Source of the DNA: Macrocybe gigantea | Lineage: Eukaryota; Basidiomycota; Agaricomycetes; Agaricales; Callistosporiaceae | Reading direction: 5' to 3' | Length of the DNA stretch: 64,000 bases | NCBI GenBank assembly: GCA_011319805.1 | Contig: SJRY01000017.1 | Location: 1-64,000, forward strand | Made by a program: the position numbers and the translations under genes | In this document: positions 1 to 11,962 of the stretch, piece after piece | Layout: the number at the start of each line of letters is the position of its first letter | Numbering within the stretch: the stretch's first letter is position 1 | The notes under the pieces: model-generated | What the model saw: the letters and a program-made list of their open reading frames with translations, nothing else | Told to the model about the DNA's origin: nothing | The model's database searches: none

Positions 1-621
1 CGCTTCCTTGGTCTTGTGGCAGCAGCGAGTAGGACGTCGCCGCAAGGCCTGAGACAATGAAGCACGTGTCGTTGGGGCTGTGGCTGGAGCCACGTCGGAT
101 CTTGAAGCACGTCGTCCTTCAGCGTGTAGGCTTGGCTGCCTGGGCTGCTGGTGTGGGCCGCATAAGGATCGCTCAGCTGGGGCGAGACCGGCGACGGAAC
201 GTGCGGCGACAGTTGGCTGCCCACCGGCGCGGCGACGAGGCCGCTCATCGAGTCAGGGGACGACACGCGCGAGCCCCGGGTGTGGATGCTGGGCGACGCG
301 AGTGTGACTCGGTCGGACTCGTCTGGGCGATCCGACTCATGCGATCGGCCCTAGAGGGTGGCATCGCCCGACCTGTGGAGCTGGGCACGAGCAGCGGCGG
401 CGTGGCGAGCAGATCAGACTCGGAGTACGGTTTGGGCTCACTCTCTCGTCGCGAAAGAAGGGTAGTCGGGGTGGCTTGGTACCGTAGACTTTCTTTTTCG
501 TCAGGCCGTGGAATTGCTGCAGCTGTGTGACGAGGCTTGGCTTGGACTCGGCTGGCGGGCGTTGTTCATGCACGCTAGGCACTGGCACGGTGTCGATGTG
601 TCCCCGGACGGTACGACGCAA
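1..621 (-). CDS. Partial Ser/Pro-rich protein (runs off left edge)
   Basis: The minus strand has coding-like, low-complexity Ser/Pro/Asp/Arg-rich translation across the whole stretch, but not in one frame. Positions about 370-500 read in one frame and about 60-350 in another. The switch coincides with a CCC run at 349-351 (GGG on the coding strand); one extra G there would give a continuous frame passing through motifs such as SHESDRPDESDRV and SSPDSMSGL. No catalytic domain is recognisable; such composition is typical of disordered regulatory regions. No start codon or splice sites could be assigned, and the other end lies outside the window. It could also be a pseudogene or a chance GC-rich open frame. 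Confidence 0.3.
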
Positions 622-880
622 CGGCAGGCGATTATATGAAGGCTAAAATCGGAAAATAAATAAGAGACAGACATTATCTTACCGACGTGATTACGTACAT
701 CTGCGTAGGGAGCTAAGTAACCACAGGAGTATGCCGTGAAAATGAATCCCCGGTGGAATCAAGGATTACGACTTGCCTGGATCCGAACAGAAGTCCTGAC
801 CAGGCCTGACAGATAAGCGAATTAACAGATCCGTTTGATCATATTGAAGTGGTGGAAGAACTTCAATATAATTCTGCATC

Positions 881-1684
881 CTAAGCTACGAAACATGGAA
901 ATTCACTAAAATATGAAAAATGCTGTCCATGACGGAAGGAACGCACCGTCTCTTCAAACAAGGTTACGTACGCAACCATGTCTTGAGTGCGACGCAAAAT
1001 GATGTGGCATTGGACATTGTCCTGAATGAAAGACGTCAGCACACTCCATATAAGGTCAGGTCTACGAAATACCTGAGCTAGCCTCTGCGCTAATCTTTGC
1101 CACACAGTGCGACCGCCGAGTGCGTGGATGTCGGCCTCGGGCGCCTCGTTGCGAGGTGCTGAGGCGGCGACAATGACGATATGGCGATTGACGCCCTGAC
1201 CACGAAACTTCGACGTTAAGAACTGCTTTGGGCCATAAATACGAGACATTGCTGGCATGACATGAGAGAACACACGTCGATACCAGCCCAGATGGCTCCT
1301 GGCGATAATCGATTTTCGGCATCGTAGTTAAACTGAACGTCCCGTAAGCTCTCTTGAAAGCTGTCGCACTGCCGCGGTGCTGTGGGTGCCATATCGCTGC
1401 CAAGCGGCTTGCTCTCTAGCAAGAGGTTGGTAGCCTGAATTGAGAGACAGGTAAGCCGAGATCGCCGTGAAAGGCCTGCGAGAACATTTCACCGGCGTTG
1501 GCGGGTTTTCTGGCCCAAGGTTTCTGACAAAAGTGGAGAGATATTGATCACGAAGACCAGGCCATGCCGGAGCCATGGCATGAGAGTTTTCAATAAAGAC
1601 CAGGTTCACCACAGCTGGTTGAGGCGTTGGTGATTTGTAAGGCAGATTTGCAGCCAGCGACAGATTTGGTTTTTTCGCGTTCAT
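881..1684 (-). CDS. Mediator subunit 25 von Willebrand A-like protein
   Basis: Four exons (1493-1684, 1276-1434, 1073-1222, 881-1021) join through three phase-0 GT-AG introns of 58, 53 and 51 nt to give about 213 aa. An upstream in-frame ATG at 1762 would add 26 aa. The translation starts the fold with VVNLVFIENSHAMAPAWPGLRDQYL, closely resembling the first strand and helix of the Med25 VWA domain, where fungal proteins keep a degenerate metal site. It continues with a HIVIVAASAP strand and ends with DNVQCHIILRRTQDM...LFEET, matching the domain's last strand and helix. In Mediator, Med25 VWA anchors the subunit and receives activators in the nucleus. The protein stops about where the VWA domain ends, so it is either a VWA-only form or a truncated paralogue. 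Family assignment is from remembered consensus. Confidence 0.55.
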
Positions 1685-1762
1685 GGTCGCGGGGTTCAAA
1701 CCCAGGAGAACGGGGGCGAGGTCGTTGAGGAGCGTTATGTCTATCGGGGCCAAGTATATCAC

Positions 1763-3970
1763 CTCTACCGGTCCAAGGGATGAAACGGTATTATGGCTTT
1801 GTCCGATTTTGTGGATCCCTATGGGACCCCGTTGTCGGACTTTCTAATTTGACACTTGACTAAGAGATCTTCATATTTCAGAGGGCAGCGAGGGCAGCCA
1901 CGAACCTCGCGACTTGGACAGCTCGCACTGTGAATTTCAACGTTCCTAGAAATGTGCTGGCGTCGCTGCGGATTTTGCCCAAAGGTAGTCTGCAAATTTA
2001 TGTAAGTATGGTTTCGTGCTGTCGTTGGTGATCCCCAATAGTCCAACAAGGTGTCACTTTAGGTGGTGCCGTGGGGGTGAGGAGCTCTCTGGTCTGTTAG
2101 AACGGTCCGATTAAACACTTGTAGATATGAACGCTTTCTGACTTTTACCCACTCCTAGAAATGCAAAACAAAATAGCACAGGCAAAAAATACAGAATCAC
2201 AGCCGCGGTGAACAGTGATCCGATGAGAAAACAACCAAGAATTTATCCAGGGTGAGATAGAGTTTTTACCTGTCGTATGACAGAAGCATATGCAAGCAAG
2301 CTGGGGCGGGCAATTGGGAAGGAATGCCCAAGTTGGACGTACACGTGGCTCAACACCTGATTGATGTCACAATTCAAGCTTCCTTCGTCTCGATATTTTT
2401 TTCACAAGAGGCTTAATGCCGTGGACATTCCACTTTCTCGCCCCGTAACATGTCGAGTTACTAGCAGAATACGGAGGAGCCAATGAACTTTTCACGAACA
2501 GTGCGGGCATCATTTCTTGTTGGATCAGCTGTTGAACCAGCTCATTAACAATTCATTAGTCCCAAAACTGTGTTTCGAGTCTGTGAAAAGGGGTAGTTCA
2601 CATTAATGGTCTGCGATGCAGATAGGAGAGCATTTCACTGATTCGTCTTTCTGGCCCCTATGCGCCTGTATTGGTTATAACTCCAAAAAGCGAGCATTTT
2701 TCACCGCGATTAACAGATCGAGCGTCCTGGCCAACCAGCAGGTTGGTCTTATCGGATATTCCCCTTGTCTCCATTGTCGGTAGCATTTGAATCGCGTCCG
2801 AAGGGCTGAATCCCCGTATAGACTACCCAAGATTCCACGACTGCAATTGAGTCCTTCTCTAAACATGCGACCCTTATCCATGCGCTAAGATTTCTGCAGG
2901 TCTTTCTTGCTGCTCTTTTTGCCATCCCTCCAGAGCGACCTTGACGCCAGGGTTCAATTTACGACGCCGCTTGTTTCCGACAGGCTAAGGTTTAGCGAGA
3001 AACATGTCTGGTGACCCGGACCAAACGTGTAGCTACGCCGTCTTTGGGGCATGCTTGCGGGGCCCGATCTTGCCAAATCCCTTCATTGAATTTCCTGGCC
3101 CTCTCAATGCCTGCCTGTCACGGTGTCGGCGTTTGAGCTGCGATTTTGGGACACCTTAATTCGAGCCTCCCCCTCAACATGGCTTCTGAACAGAATTACA
3201 GGCAAAAACATCAAGGATTAAATTGCCCCTTGAAAAGTGTGCAAATGGGCACAAGCGGGACGTCTCCACGCCCTGACGAACTCAAGTTTTTGGGCTTAGT
3301 CTGAATTTAATGCGCTCGCATGTGACGGGCCGAACCTGTCCGGATATGAGGCGGATATGAACGTTACGATTGCTGACAGGACTCCTTTTCAGGCACAGAC
3401 CTTTTTGTCGTGCTCAAATTGGGAGTATTGTTGGAGCCAAAGTACTTTGGATTTCAACAACACCAAACACTATTTCCAAGAGGTCAAGGGGACTATCTGC
3501 TGTCCCTCGGGATAAGCGGCAATGTCAGATCGATGTGGAGGTGAGGAATCGGATGTAGAGACGGAGGCCGAATTGTGAGACCGAGTTGGTGTGCGAAATT
3601 CCAATAAATAAATAGAATGCTCTAGCGCCCGACCTGTGGCAGTCTACTCCAGTGGCATGGAAATGGCTCGGAACTGTGGGCGTTGACAGGCATTATCGAT
3701 GACCGGAAGGTTCGCCAAATACAGACTAATCGGAGCTACTGCGTGCAGCATGTATGGTAACATGCTCTGGCACATGCGGCAGGCGAACCGGCGAGCCTGC
3801 AGCTGACCCGCAGACAACGCACAACGGGAACTAAGAATTTAAAATTTAGGAAGAAAAGGGTTTACGAAAGCTCTGCTGCCGAGGATCGACGATTAAGGAG
3901 CCGCATGAGCTGGAGCGTCCGAGTTCATGGCAGAGGCCTCGAGGCAGCCACCAGCAACAGTACTACTGTA
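1763..3970. other. Gene-poor stretch
   Basis: About 2.2 kb with only short, compositionally random open frames on both strands. I see no splice-consistent gene, tRNA or repeat with recognisable ends. It is probably intergenic or very decayed sequence. Confidence 0.5.
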
Positions 3971-5355
3971 CTAACGACCACCCACGACGCCGCGCACCCA
4001 GCCTAGAATCTCGCACCGGAACGACCCGGCGCAACGGCCCACCCAAGGCATATGGTCCGCTGCGGGCAGCTCGACGACGCGGAGCCTCTCCGCGTCCCAT
4101 CCCTCCATCACGCGCACGACTTCCTGCCCGCGCGTGACCCGGTCCCGTCCGCCGTTCACGATGAGCAGTGGCAGGCTGTCAACCCCCTGCACTCCTCCGG
4201 CGCGGAGAAGCGCGTTTGCGTCCTGGGTCCTGGCGAGGAGGTGCGCCGTCACGGCGCGCGGCTGCATTAGCACCGCGCCGAGACATGCGAGGCGCAGAGC
4301 ATGTCCTCGCGCGAGCCCGCCCTCCGCGTCAGCATCATCGTCTCCGAAATCGGCACACAGATCCACAAACGAGCGCGCGGCGTTCTGGAATGCATCTACG
4401 TTTCCTGTCTGCGTGAGCCCAGGAAGGCATGCGAGCGCCGCAGGGGAGCCGACATTCTGCAGGAGCGGTCCCAGATACGGCAGCGCAGTGATGTAGATAA
4501 TGCCGGCGAGATAGGATGGAGGGTGGAACGACAGGATGTCGGCGATGTGCGTGGCTGATTGGGATCGATTATTGCGCAATTCCGAGTCGGGGCATGTGCG
4601 TGCGTGATGCAGGGCGTGCATGGTGAAAGGTACGTAATGCACGGATAATAGGGTGAGATGGTGGATGATAACGCAATGCGAAAGATACAACGCATGAAGG
4701 GGATAGAAAACGGTGAGGGGCCAGAAAGGGAGCGAAATAGATGGATTAGCGTCAGTGATCGATTGAGCACGGTGAATGCATGGAGGATTCCTGGACAAGG
4801 CCGCTTACCTCCCATGCTCCTATCAGACATTTATGGTCAGATTGTCAATTTATTGGGTTTGGGGCATAGGGGAACGGGCACGAAGGAGGAACAGCTCGCC
4901 TCACCATCCTGCGGCGAAGGGCCGGAAAAGGTGGAATCCTCGCACGACAGTGTCAAAATCATCCGCTAGGCGTCTCGACGTCCACGCGTCTTCATCCATA
5001 GGCTTGTCACTGCGTCCGTGTCCGCGGACGTCGTAGCGCACCTGACAAAACCGATTTCAACGTGAGTGAACAATTTGGATCTAAAAGAGGATACACTCAC
5101 CATGTAGACCTCGCTGACCCACGCAGGATCAGTAAAGATGTTGTCGAACACGACGGAGCTGAGCGAGAACCCATGAATGAACACGAGCGCCGGCTTGGTG
5201 GGATCTCCAACGGCCTCTGCGTGTATCTTTGTGCCGTCCGTCGAGGTGAAAAACTGCGTTCTGGGCTTCAAGTTGCACCCGCGCTCGTGCTGCATGCCCA
5301 CGGCGTTATCGCTTGGTGTAATGGGAGCAGAGGATCCTGATTGTGAGGCGCACAT
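3971..5355 (-). CDS. Alpha/beta hydrolase with 11-nt microexon
   Basis: Exons 5101-5355, 4905-5041, 4809-4819 and 3971-4554 join in phase to 328 aa. Landmarks of the fold appear in order: KPALVFIHGF (strand then oxyanion-hole HG), VRYDVRGHGRSDKP, then the nucleophile elbow G-W-S-M-G-G, followed by a cap region, PLLIVNGGRDRV (acid region, Asp) and a late ADHMPW (catalytic His). The Ser codon lies on an 11-nt microexon flanked by introns of 85 and 254 nt. Without that exon the triad would be lost and the frame broken. The start at 5355 is preferred because a TATA box lies at 5420-5427, inside the longer open frame. Substrate is unknown; relatives in mushrooms are uncharacterised hydrolases, probably cytosolic since no signal peptide is seen. 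Confidence 0.75.
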
Positions 5356-5419
5356 TTGCGGATGAGAATCGACCGAATCAACACCGGCGGAGTGCAAGCG
5401 GCGGGGAAAGGGGGGGGGG

Positions 5420-5427
5420 CTTTTATA
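5420..5427 (-). promoter_or_regulatory. TATA box of the alpha/beta hydrolase
   Basis: The minus strand reads TATAAAAG 65-73 nt before the ATG at 5355. It directly abuts a 10-nt G run (plus strand 5410-5419). Its position argues against the upstream ATG at 5434. Confidence 0.55.
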
Positions 5428-6342
5428 CAGCATTGTGTGCGTAATCCCATATTCCTCCCGCAGACGATGAATTTGGAGTCCGGAGGTGCGCCATCCCGGT
5501 CGTCTCACTCGAGTCCGTCAAGGTATTCTTACTTCCTCGCCATACGGAGGCAGCTATTCGACGAATTGTCCGATATGCTTTCTCTTTCTCTACCCATCGC
5601 GCACGTCCTTGCAATCGGTCATCGCGTTTTGACGGTGGCGTGAGGCCGGTGTAGTGGGATTGGGACACTTCGACGCCATCAACAGTAAGGCGCGGAGCAA
5701 GTGTGGCCCAGGTAAACTCACAGCACCACCATCAAGAACGATCGCTGCTTGGCTTGGGTTGGGAGACCGGGGGGAGGGGGCCAGGCTGGCTGGCGTAGGC
5801 GGCGATTGTCCGGAATCGCTTGTTATGTCACCGGGAAGGTGAACGGCGGAGGAAGAGGAGAAGCCAGTGCCCTACTCCAGAAGTCCTTCCTTCATTCGAA
5901 GTTCGAACGCGCACTCAGAAACAAAAGGAAAATGTCTCGCTTGATTCCTCCCCCCACCCCCCCGTCCTTTGCATGCACTAGGGAGCCGCCGCGACGTGTA
6001 TTCAGCCATACATCCTATCGGAAAACGGAGTTAATGTCTGTTAAGGCTAGACATTTGAAATTCGGGACCCATTGAGCATCGATAAGAGGGCTGTTTCTGA
6101 GCGTCGCTTTCTTGCTCTAAGACTAAAGAGGCCCATTTGCGTGGATGGTGATGCTTGAAGCTGGATGTGGAGTAGTTGTTGTCGTCTGGCCTGGAGTCCA
6201 CATGGCGGAAGAAAAATTGCGTCCTATACTTGCCAGAGCCTGATTGGACCCACTGAACTAAACATGCACATACATCAGCTTCCTACTGGAATTCTGTTTT
6301 TTGTTTCCATGAGACGTATTGGTTAACTTATCACCGCCAGCA
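5428..6342. other. Intergenic between hydrolase promoter and GNAT 3' end
   Basis: About 0.9 kb. A GC-rich open frame near 5749-6075 is rich in Gly/Arg/Pro from G runs and shows no domain or splice support. Nothing else was found. Confidence 0.5.
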
Positions 6343-7117
6343 TTATACTGTTCTGGAAATCACTTTCTCGACATGCTCCCTCCCTCCCTTTTCCCAGTCG
6401 TCCCAGCAAAGCCCTAGCACGACCGTGTCCCTCCCCAAGGAAGATTTCCTCGGATCGCTCCCCCTCAGAGCAATTCCGTTCCCATTCACCTTATGGTCAG
6501 GTAAGACCCAATCCCACCTGAGCACGCCCTCCTGCCTGAACCCGAGGCGCTTTGCTGCATTGACGCTGGGCACATTCAGCGGCGACGCGCGCCAGGCAAC
6601 GCGACGCAGACCAAGCCCGCCGTGCATGGGAGCGTCCAGCGCCCAGCGCAGCAGCAGCCCAATCGCATTCGACGTGACGTGCGTGCGCTGGAATGCAGGA
6701 AGGACGAGCACGAATCCGATTTCGGTTTGTAGGTTTGTTGAGGACGTGTTGAGGAGCCCGATCGTTCCTGCGAGCGCGCCCCCGTCCTTTGCAAACTGTT
6801 CCGAGAGCTGAGTCTTGTCATGCACGGCAAAGAGGACGCAGGCCGGGTTCGGTTGGATGCGGCCCTCGATTAGGGTGGACGTCAAGCTGGTGGCGCTGTC
6901 GAACGGCCCGAATGGCAGGTGGTCATACATTGACGGTGTGGACGCGGCTACAAACACTTTAGCATGCTTCGAGGGCTAGCAAGATGTCAGTTAGTACGCT
7001 GCTTATTTCTGTCAAGAGAGAACACTCTACTATAAACGGCGTGAGCCTAACTCGTTCACTTTCCAGGTATTTTGGAACTGGAAAACAGAAATTGACGTCG
7101 TGCTCTGTAGCGGCCAT
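6343..7117 (-). CDS. GNAT-family N-acetyltransferase
   Basis: Two exons (7031-7117 and 6343-6975) separated by a 55-nt GT-AG phase-0 intron give 239 aa. The N-terminal exon reads ESERVRLTPFI, the usual first strand of RimJ/RimL-like (Acetyltransf_3) enzymes. The second carries EIGFVLVLPAFQRTHVTSNA, the acetyl-CoA-binding strand and loop, then LGLRRVAWRAS, NVPSVNAAKRLGF and EGVLRWDWVLPD. The tail VLGLCWDDWEKGGREHV is typical of the mushroom members of this family. These enzymes transfer acetyl groups from acetyl-CoA to amines; the acceptor is not predictable here. A longer open frame beginning at a GTG codon is an artefact of ignoring the intron. No signal peptide or membrane span is present. 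Confidence 0.82.
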
Positions 7118-8353
7118 GACTCGAAAAATACCCTACACTTCCGATCGGGAGCACACTTCAGGAATATGATCACGGGACCTGTATAGAGACAGCAGTCATG
7201 CGTCTGATAACTTACTCTGTGCATTTCATCATCATCCTTCCCTCCGCCATGAACCTAGCGCTGCATTAGGCCTCGATTTACTTTACTCATCCAGGATCTT
7301 TTGAAACATCTCTAAAGGACAACGGTCGGCTTCTTTGCATGATTGAATATTTATTGTCTCCGCGCTGACGAAGTTTCTTTTTCATATAGGGTGCCATGAT
7401 CTCTACCACTGACTGCGAAATTGAAGTTCTCATATCTGCCATTGACAATATTGTCATTGTCTTGGGCTAATCACGTCAACAGTGTTGCAACAATCACGTA
7501 ACAATCTACATCCTCCTGAAAACCCTACGATCAAAGCTTTTCGATGTTATTCGGCCTTATCGTCAACATTTTCTGCTGCGGATGCCATCCCTCACTTAGG
7601 ATGTTAAATTGCCACGGAATACAAAAGAATCGACGGAACTACCACCTTGCGTGTTGTGCACATATATATCGTTCCTCGTTTTGGCTATGTGCATTGACAT
7701 ATACTTGCCAAACTATGACATGTTTGAGTTTCATGAAAATCACTTGTCAAAATCATCTCACGTACTCGACTACAGATCATATTTCTTGCCTTCACTGTCA
7801 CCCTTACGTTTTTGACACGACAACCTTTGCAATGGATTGATTGAGAGAGCTCTGAGCTTGCAGCCGTGGCATGCCGAAGCCAACACTGGCGCCAAGACAA
7901 GAGTTGAATGTTGGCATCTGTCGACGCCGACGGTGATCACGGATGTACTTCAGTATGTCCTGGCGGCGGTCGATGCACTTTTATCTTTCACTGATCGTGA
8001 AGCAAGGCAAGGTTTGATTCCGTCGTTTATGAGCTTGTTATTGAATGCGCAACTCGCTTCTGATACTCCACGCTTAAGTGCTCTGAACTTTCTTCGGCGG
8101 ACACGGCATGCCTTGATCCAACAGAAACGCAACAAGACGTCGTTCGTCAAACATCGGGCATTTATAACCGCGTTATTGTGCATGGGACTTGAAGGTTCTG
8201 TCCATATGCATCATTGCCATCTAAGATGTCCGTGTTAGACAGCAAATGTCCCTGTGCATCTCTTCAGTCGATCTTGACACCTAGAACGCATTCCTAGTCG
8301 CTACTGTCCTGATGCCTTTAGATTTCAGGGTGGACATCTGCTTCCTCGGAATT
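7118..8353. other. Intergenic, AT-richer
   Basis: About 1.2 kb with no supportable gene. Open frames at 7544-7840 and 7837-8238 on the plus strand have no domain, no good splice context and random-looking composition. Confidence 0.5.
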
Positions 8354-8362
8354 TATATAAAA
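8354..8362 (+). promoter_or_regulatory. TATA box of secreted fruit-body-type gene
   Basis: TATATAAAA lies 44 nt before the ATG at 8406, the usual short spacing seen for several genes in this window. Confidence 0.55.
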
Positions 8363-8405
8363 CGTCTCTGAGCATTGGGAGGCTCGAAGGCAACATCCCC
8401 CCTCC

Positions 8406-10173
8406 ATGTTCGAATCATCTAGGATGGTTCCCAAGTACCAAGCCATTTCTATCCTGGCTCTGCTCGCAGTACTACTTCCAGGTCCGCTTATCTTTCATCT
8501 CTTATGCCGTTACAAGCCAAGCCCACACCATGAAAATCTACCCTTTCAGCGGATGTCCTCTCCCGTCCATCTCAAAACGCGACAACTGTCCCCTCGCCAC
8601 TCTGGTTTCCCTCCTCCCCTTCCTTACTCAAAGAAAAATTCGGCTTTCATGGCATCCCGAACGCACTCGATGCCAAAAAAGCGCGCGTGACGGATGTGGG
8701 AGGCGTCTTCGCAGCTGTCCGGGGCGTGAGGCAGAAGAGCGGCGTCAAAAAGACGGGAGCGAAACACTTTCAGCCGCCGACAGTGAGGACGGCGAAACGG
8801 CAGACGCGCGTTTATGATTTAGTGTTTAATGGTACTGGTACACAGCCGCAGGATAGGGATGCGGCGGTGGAGGGAACAGCATTTCTCACATACAAAGTCA
8901 TTCCTGGAGTAGTGTACAATGTGCCTGCATGCCTTCAATTCTGCGATGGCACCCCAGACTGTGGTATGTCCTAGCTTCTTGTTGATGTGCAGTCATGGTT
9001 ATTGATCGCAATGTGTCTGTCTTATTTTCCTTTCTGATCTGACCTGAAGTTTTCGTGAACTTGTATTCTCAGGTGACGGTCAATGATACAGTCACAGTGA
9101 CTGGTATTGTTTGCGCGGCGTTCGCGGACGTGCATATGGCCAACGAAAAGACGGACTTCGACGGGAGGCCCCTCGATGGCTCATCCCCTTCTGGGAACGT
9201 GACGTCTTATATTCAGAATAGCAGCGGGTGGAAACTCAGAGATTTGCCTGTTCCGCCTGTACCGAAGGGGTATGAACCAAACTACGGTCCCCTCAATGCT
9301 GCCACGGTGTCCGCTGGTGTAAGCGACATGACGATCGTATGTTTTATTCTGGATCGGCTAATTAGCGTCCTTTTAGTATATGGGCTTTGCGCTGCTGGCC
9401 CGATACGACGTTCTAGCATGTGCGGATCTGTGCAATAAAAGGGATCCTGATCCGTTCGGCGGTGCCTGCCAGTTCATTAATATTTGGAGAGCCGTAGTCG
9501 ATGGTGCACCGGCGTCGTACACGTGCAGCATGGTTTGCCCTTCCTCTCCACACAATCCCAAGCTTTTCCCTCTGACCAGGTAGCATGCCCACAGTACTAT
9601 ATACCCTCGGGTTCCGACCTCGCCACCAACACGGGCCAAGGCAGTCTTGTCGTAACGGACTCGATGGCATACCACCGCATGAATGCGAACATCGACTCTG
9701 GATTCGAGGTCTTCGCCTCGTGTGATGAAGACATTTGTTACATGGAGCAGTCGGCCTCCTGGCTCTGCACAAGCCTACCTGGAGGCGAGCTCGACGCTGT
9801 GATCGCGTACTACCCGCCGTTCGCGCACAGTGGGTCTGCGGCGGTCATCCTTGGATCCGCGACGGGACATGACGATCTGCCTGGAACGCTCACGCGCGTA
9901 GGTGGCCGGTTGAACACGCGCACAGGGGAGCAGTATCAGATCCAGTTCTTCCTCGCGAGCTACTTTAGCGGCCCGGAGCTTGAGGCGGACGCGTTCGCCG
10001 AAGTACTGTGGAACGGCGCTGTGGTTAAGACGGTGCGGGACGGGTATAGCCCGTGGAAATACTACGCTGTAGATGTGACGGCCCGTGGCGATGGGGAGGA
10101 TGTGATGTCATTTAGAGGAGGGAAAGCGCCGGCTTGGAGTTTCCTTGATGATGTCTACGTTTTTCAGATTTGA
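8406..10173 (+). CDS. Secreted fruit-body-specific-like protein
   Basis: Five exons (8406-8481, 8550-8963, 9050-9318, 9377-9532, 9580-10173) join in phase to 502 aa. The N-terminus (MVPKYQAISILALLAVLLP) is a signal peptide. After a basic region with KRQTRVYDLVFNGTGT comes a repeated,Cys-containing module (VPACLQFCDGTPDC, VFVNLYSQV, ADVHMANEKTDF) and then YMGFALLARYDVLACADLC, a PAN/apple-like segment. The C-terminal half (DSGFEVFASC, LGSATGHDDLPGTL, WKYYAVDVTA, PAWSFLDDVYVF) looks like a beta-sandwich carbohydrate-binding-type domain. The order matches basidiomycete proteins annotated as fruit-body-specific; I know no biochemical function for them. It is probably extracellular or in the cell wall. 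Basic dipeptide KR near residue 120 could be a processing site. Confidence 0.75.
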
Positions 10174-10302
10174 CCTACTCATTTTACCCTGGACATTATA
10201 TCCGTTTATATTGTGCTGTAGCCCGCATAAAGGTTTACAAGGAGAAAGTCGTCTAAGCATACAATTTACACTAGTTATGTTGTGGAGATGCAAAAGAAGA
10301 GG

Positions 10303-11962
10303 TCAGAGTGGTCGGTTGTCACAACTGCACGAGTCGCCTTCGAGCAAAAGTTCTACATTTTCGGGTAAACAATTGGCGATGGTCTTCATGCAGCCTGACT
10401 GGACGTGACCGCATCCACAAGAGATCCAACGCATGGCAATTTTAAGGTTGCGAAGCTTCCAGTCTGGGTAAGAACGCAAGGTCATCTGTTTGCGGAATGC
10501 GGCCTGAAGGAGCAAAGGTAGCACGGAGCAACAATTAACAAAAGAAAAAACGATCAGACCATAACGACAAATCTTCATGGATCCTCTGAGGAAAAAGACT
10601 CACGAACTGAAATCGGTTTGTGAGTGGGAGACCGTCGCGAGGCAGCACGCGAAGGAACATGATGTCCAGATGCGTCAACTCGGGCAGCTTCGCTGCGAGT
10701 AGATCGACGAGCTCCGGGCTCAGGACCGCCACACAGAGCCGGAGCTTCCTCAAACAACCGTTGCCGAATGCGTCGAGCACGATGCCTACTTCCTCGAATG
10801 ATAGAAAGCTGTGCAGCAGCGCGAACGACGTCAGCTGCGTGGCGTTCTGCGCAAGGAGCGGCAGCGGGAAGAACACGGGCGGGTCAAGCCAGATACCGAG
10901 CTTGAGCGAGCGCAGCACAGGGAGCTGGAGCGTCTGCAGCTCGTGCGCGAGCATCGTCTCATGTGCGAGGTCCACGGCGCCGGGAGGATTGAAGCCCGGG
11001 CTGCGGCAGATCGCCAGGTCTTCCAGCGTCGCGCTGTGATCGTGCAGGAATGCGAGCGGGGCCAACGTGTCTGAAAGCGTGAACGTGTTCAATGTTGCTT
11101 CTACCGCGAAGGTTTTCAATAGCGGCAGGTGAGCGATCTGCTTGAGGAAGGTGCTCACGTCAAAGCGCGTGGTCGATAAGGACATTGTGAGCGATCGGAT
11201 AGTCCATTTCTGGGACGACACAAACGACGCCAGGAGGGTTTCCGTCTGACTACCTTGTGAATCGGAGAACACCAGCCGCGACCAAGTCAAATGGATATGG
11301 AGATCTTCGAGTCCAGGGAAACAAAGCCCAGGGAGAAGGCGGAAAAAGTGATGCAGTTTTTCCTTTGTCATGCTGAGGTTCAGCTGCCGCAGTCGAGGCC
11401 TAAAAGCCGTCAGCGCAGTCTCGAGGAAGGCCGGGAATGGAGGCTCGATTTCGAGGTCGTGGAGAACTAAGGTGAGCTCGGTGGCGTTAGTGCAGTGGGG
11501 AAACGCGATGCGGGCAGCATGAATGACGCGTGAATGTGGCGAGACTTGAGTGACCGGACGCAGCGTGCGATGGCCGAGAGCTTTGCACAAGCGTTTCAGG
11601 GTCTTCTCCAGCGGCTTTTCTGGTTTCTTTGAGTCTTGTGGCTCGTGCATCGGAGGCTCATCAGTAGCTATGAATGTCGGTCGAATGTAAATGTGTTCAA
11701 CTCGACGCGCGATGTCTGGTATTCTGTTGAGTTGCTACATGATGGGTGTGTCGTTAGAGTGAAGTGAAAAGCGGAAATACCTGAGACTATCCAGAGTCCT
11801 AAGCATATGAACGTCGTCTGCATGAATTCTGAGTTCCTGGTAGAGATAATCCATGCCGAGATTGTAAAGGAACCGATTCAAGCTCATCATTCGGCGACAG
11901 TATCCTCGAGGCAGCAGAGAGAGGATGATGAGCCATATTTCTGCAGGTAAATCCATGGCCAT
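10303..11962 (-). CDS. F-box protein with LRR-like repeats
   Basis: Three exons (11781-11962, 10604-11723, 10303-10503) join in phase to 500 aa with introns of 57 and 100 nt. Residues about 3-40 (MDLPAEIWLIILSLLPRGY) form an F-box, which docks on Skp1 of an SCF ubiquitin ligase. The rest is a Leu-rich series (LRQLNLSM, LEDLHIHLTW, LRSLKLGIW, LRKLRLCVA, LTHLDIMFL) like the irregular LRRs common in mushroom F-box proteins, which are a very large family. The last exon reads LRNLKIAMRW and ends SCSCDNRPL. The substrate cannot be predicted. The joining of exon 1 to exon 2 uses an acceptor 11 nt beyond a nearer AG because only that keeps the frame. Confidence 0.72.

Noticed and set aside
4052..4558. 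Overlapping plus-strand frames opposite the alpha/beta hydrolase
   Set aside because: Antisense shadows of GC-rich coding sequence; the minus strand has a complete spliced hydrolase.
5654..6075. Plus-strand open frames rich in Gly/Arg near G runs
   Set aside because: Composition follows GC bias; no domain, splice sites or start context, and they sit between two well-supported minus-strand genes.
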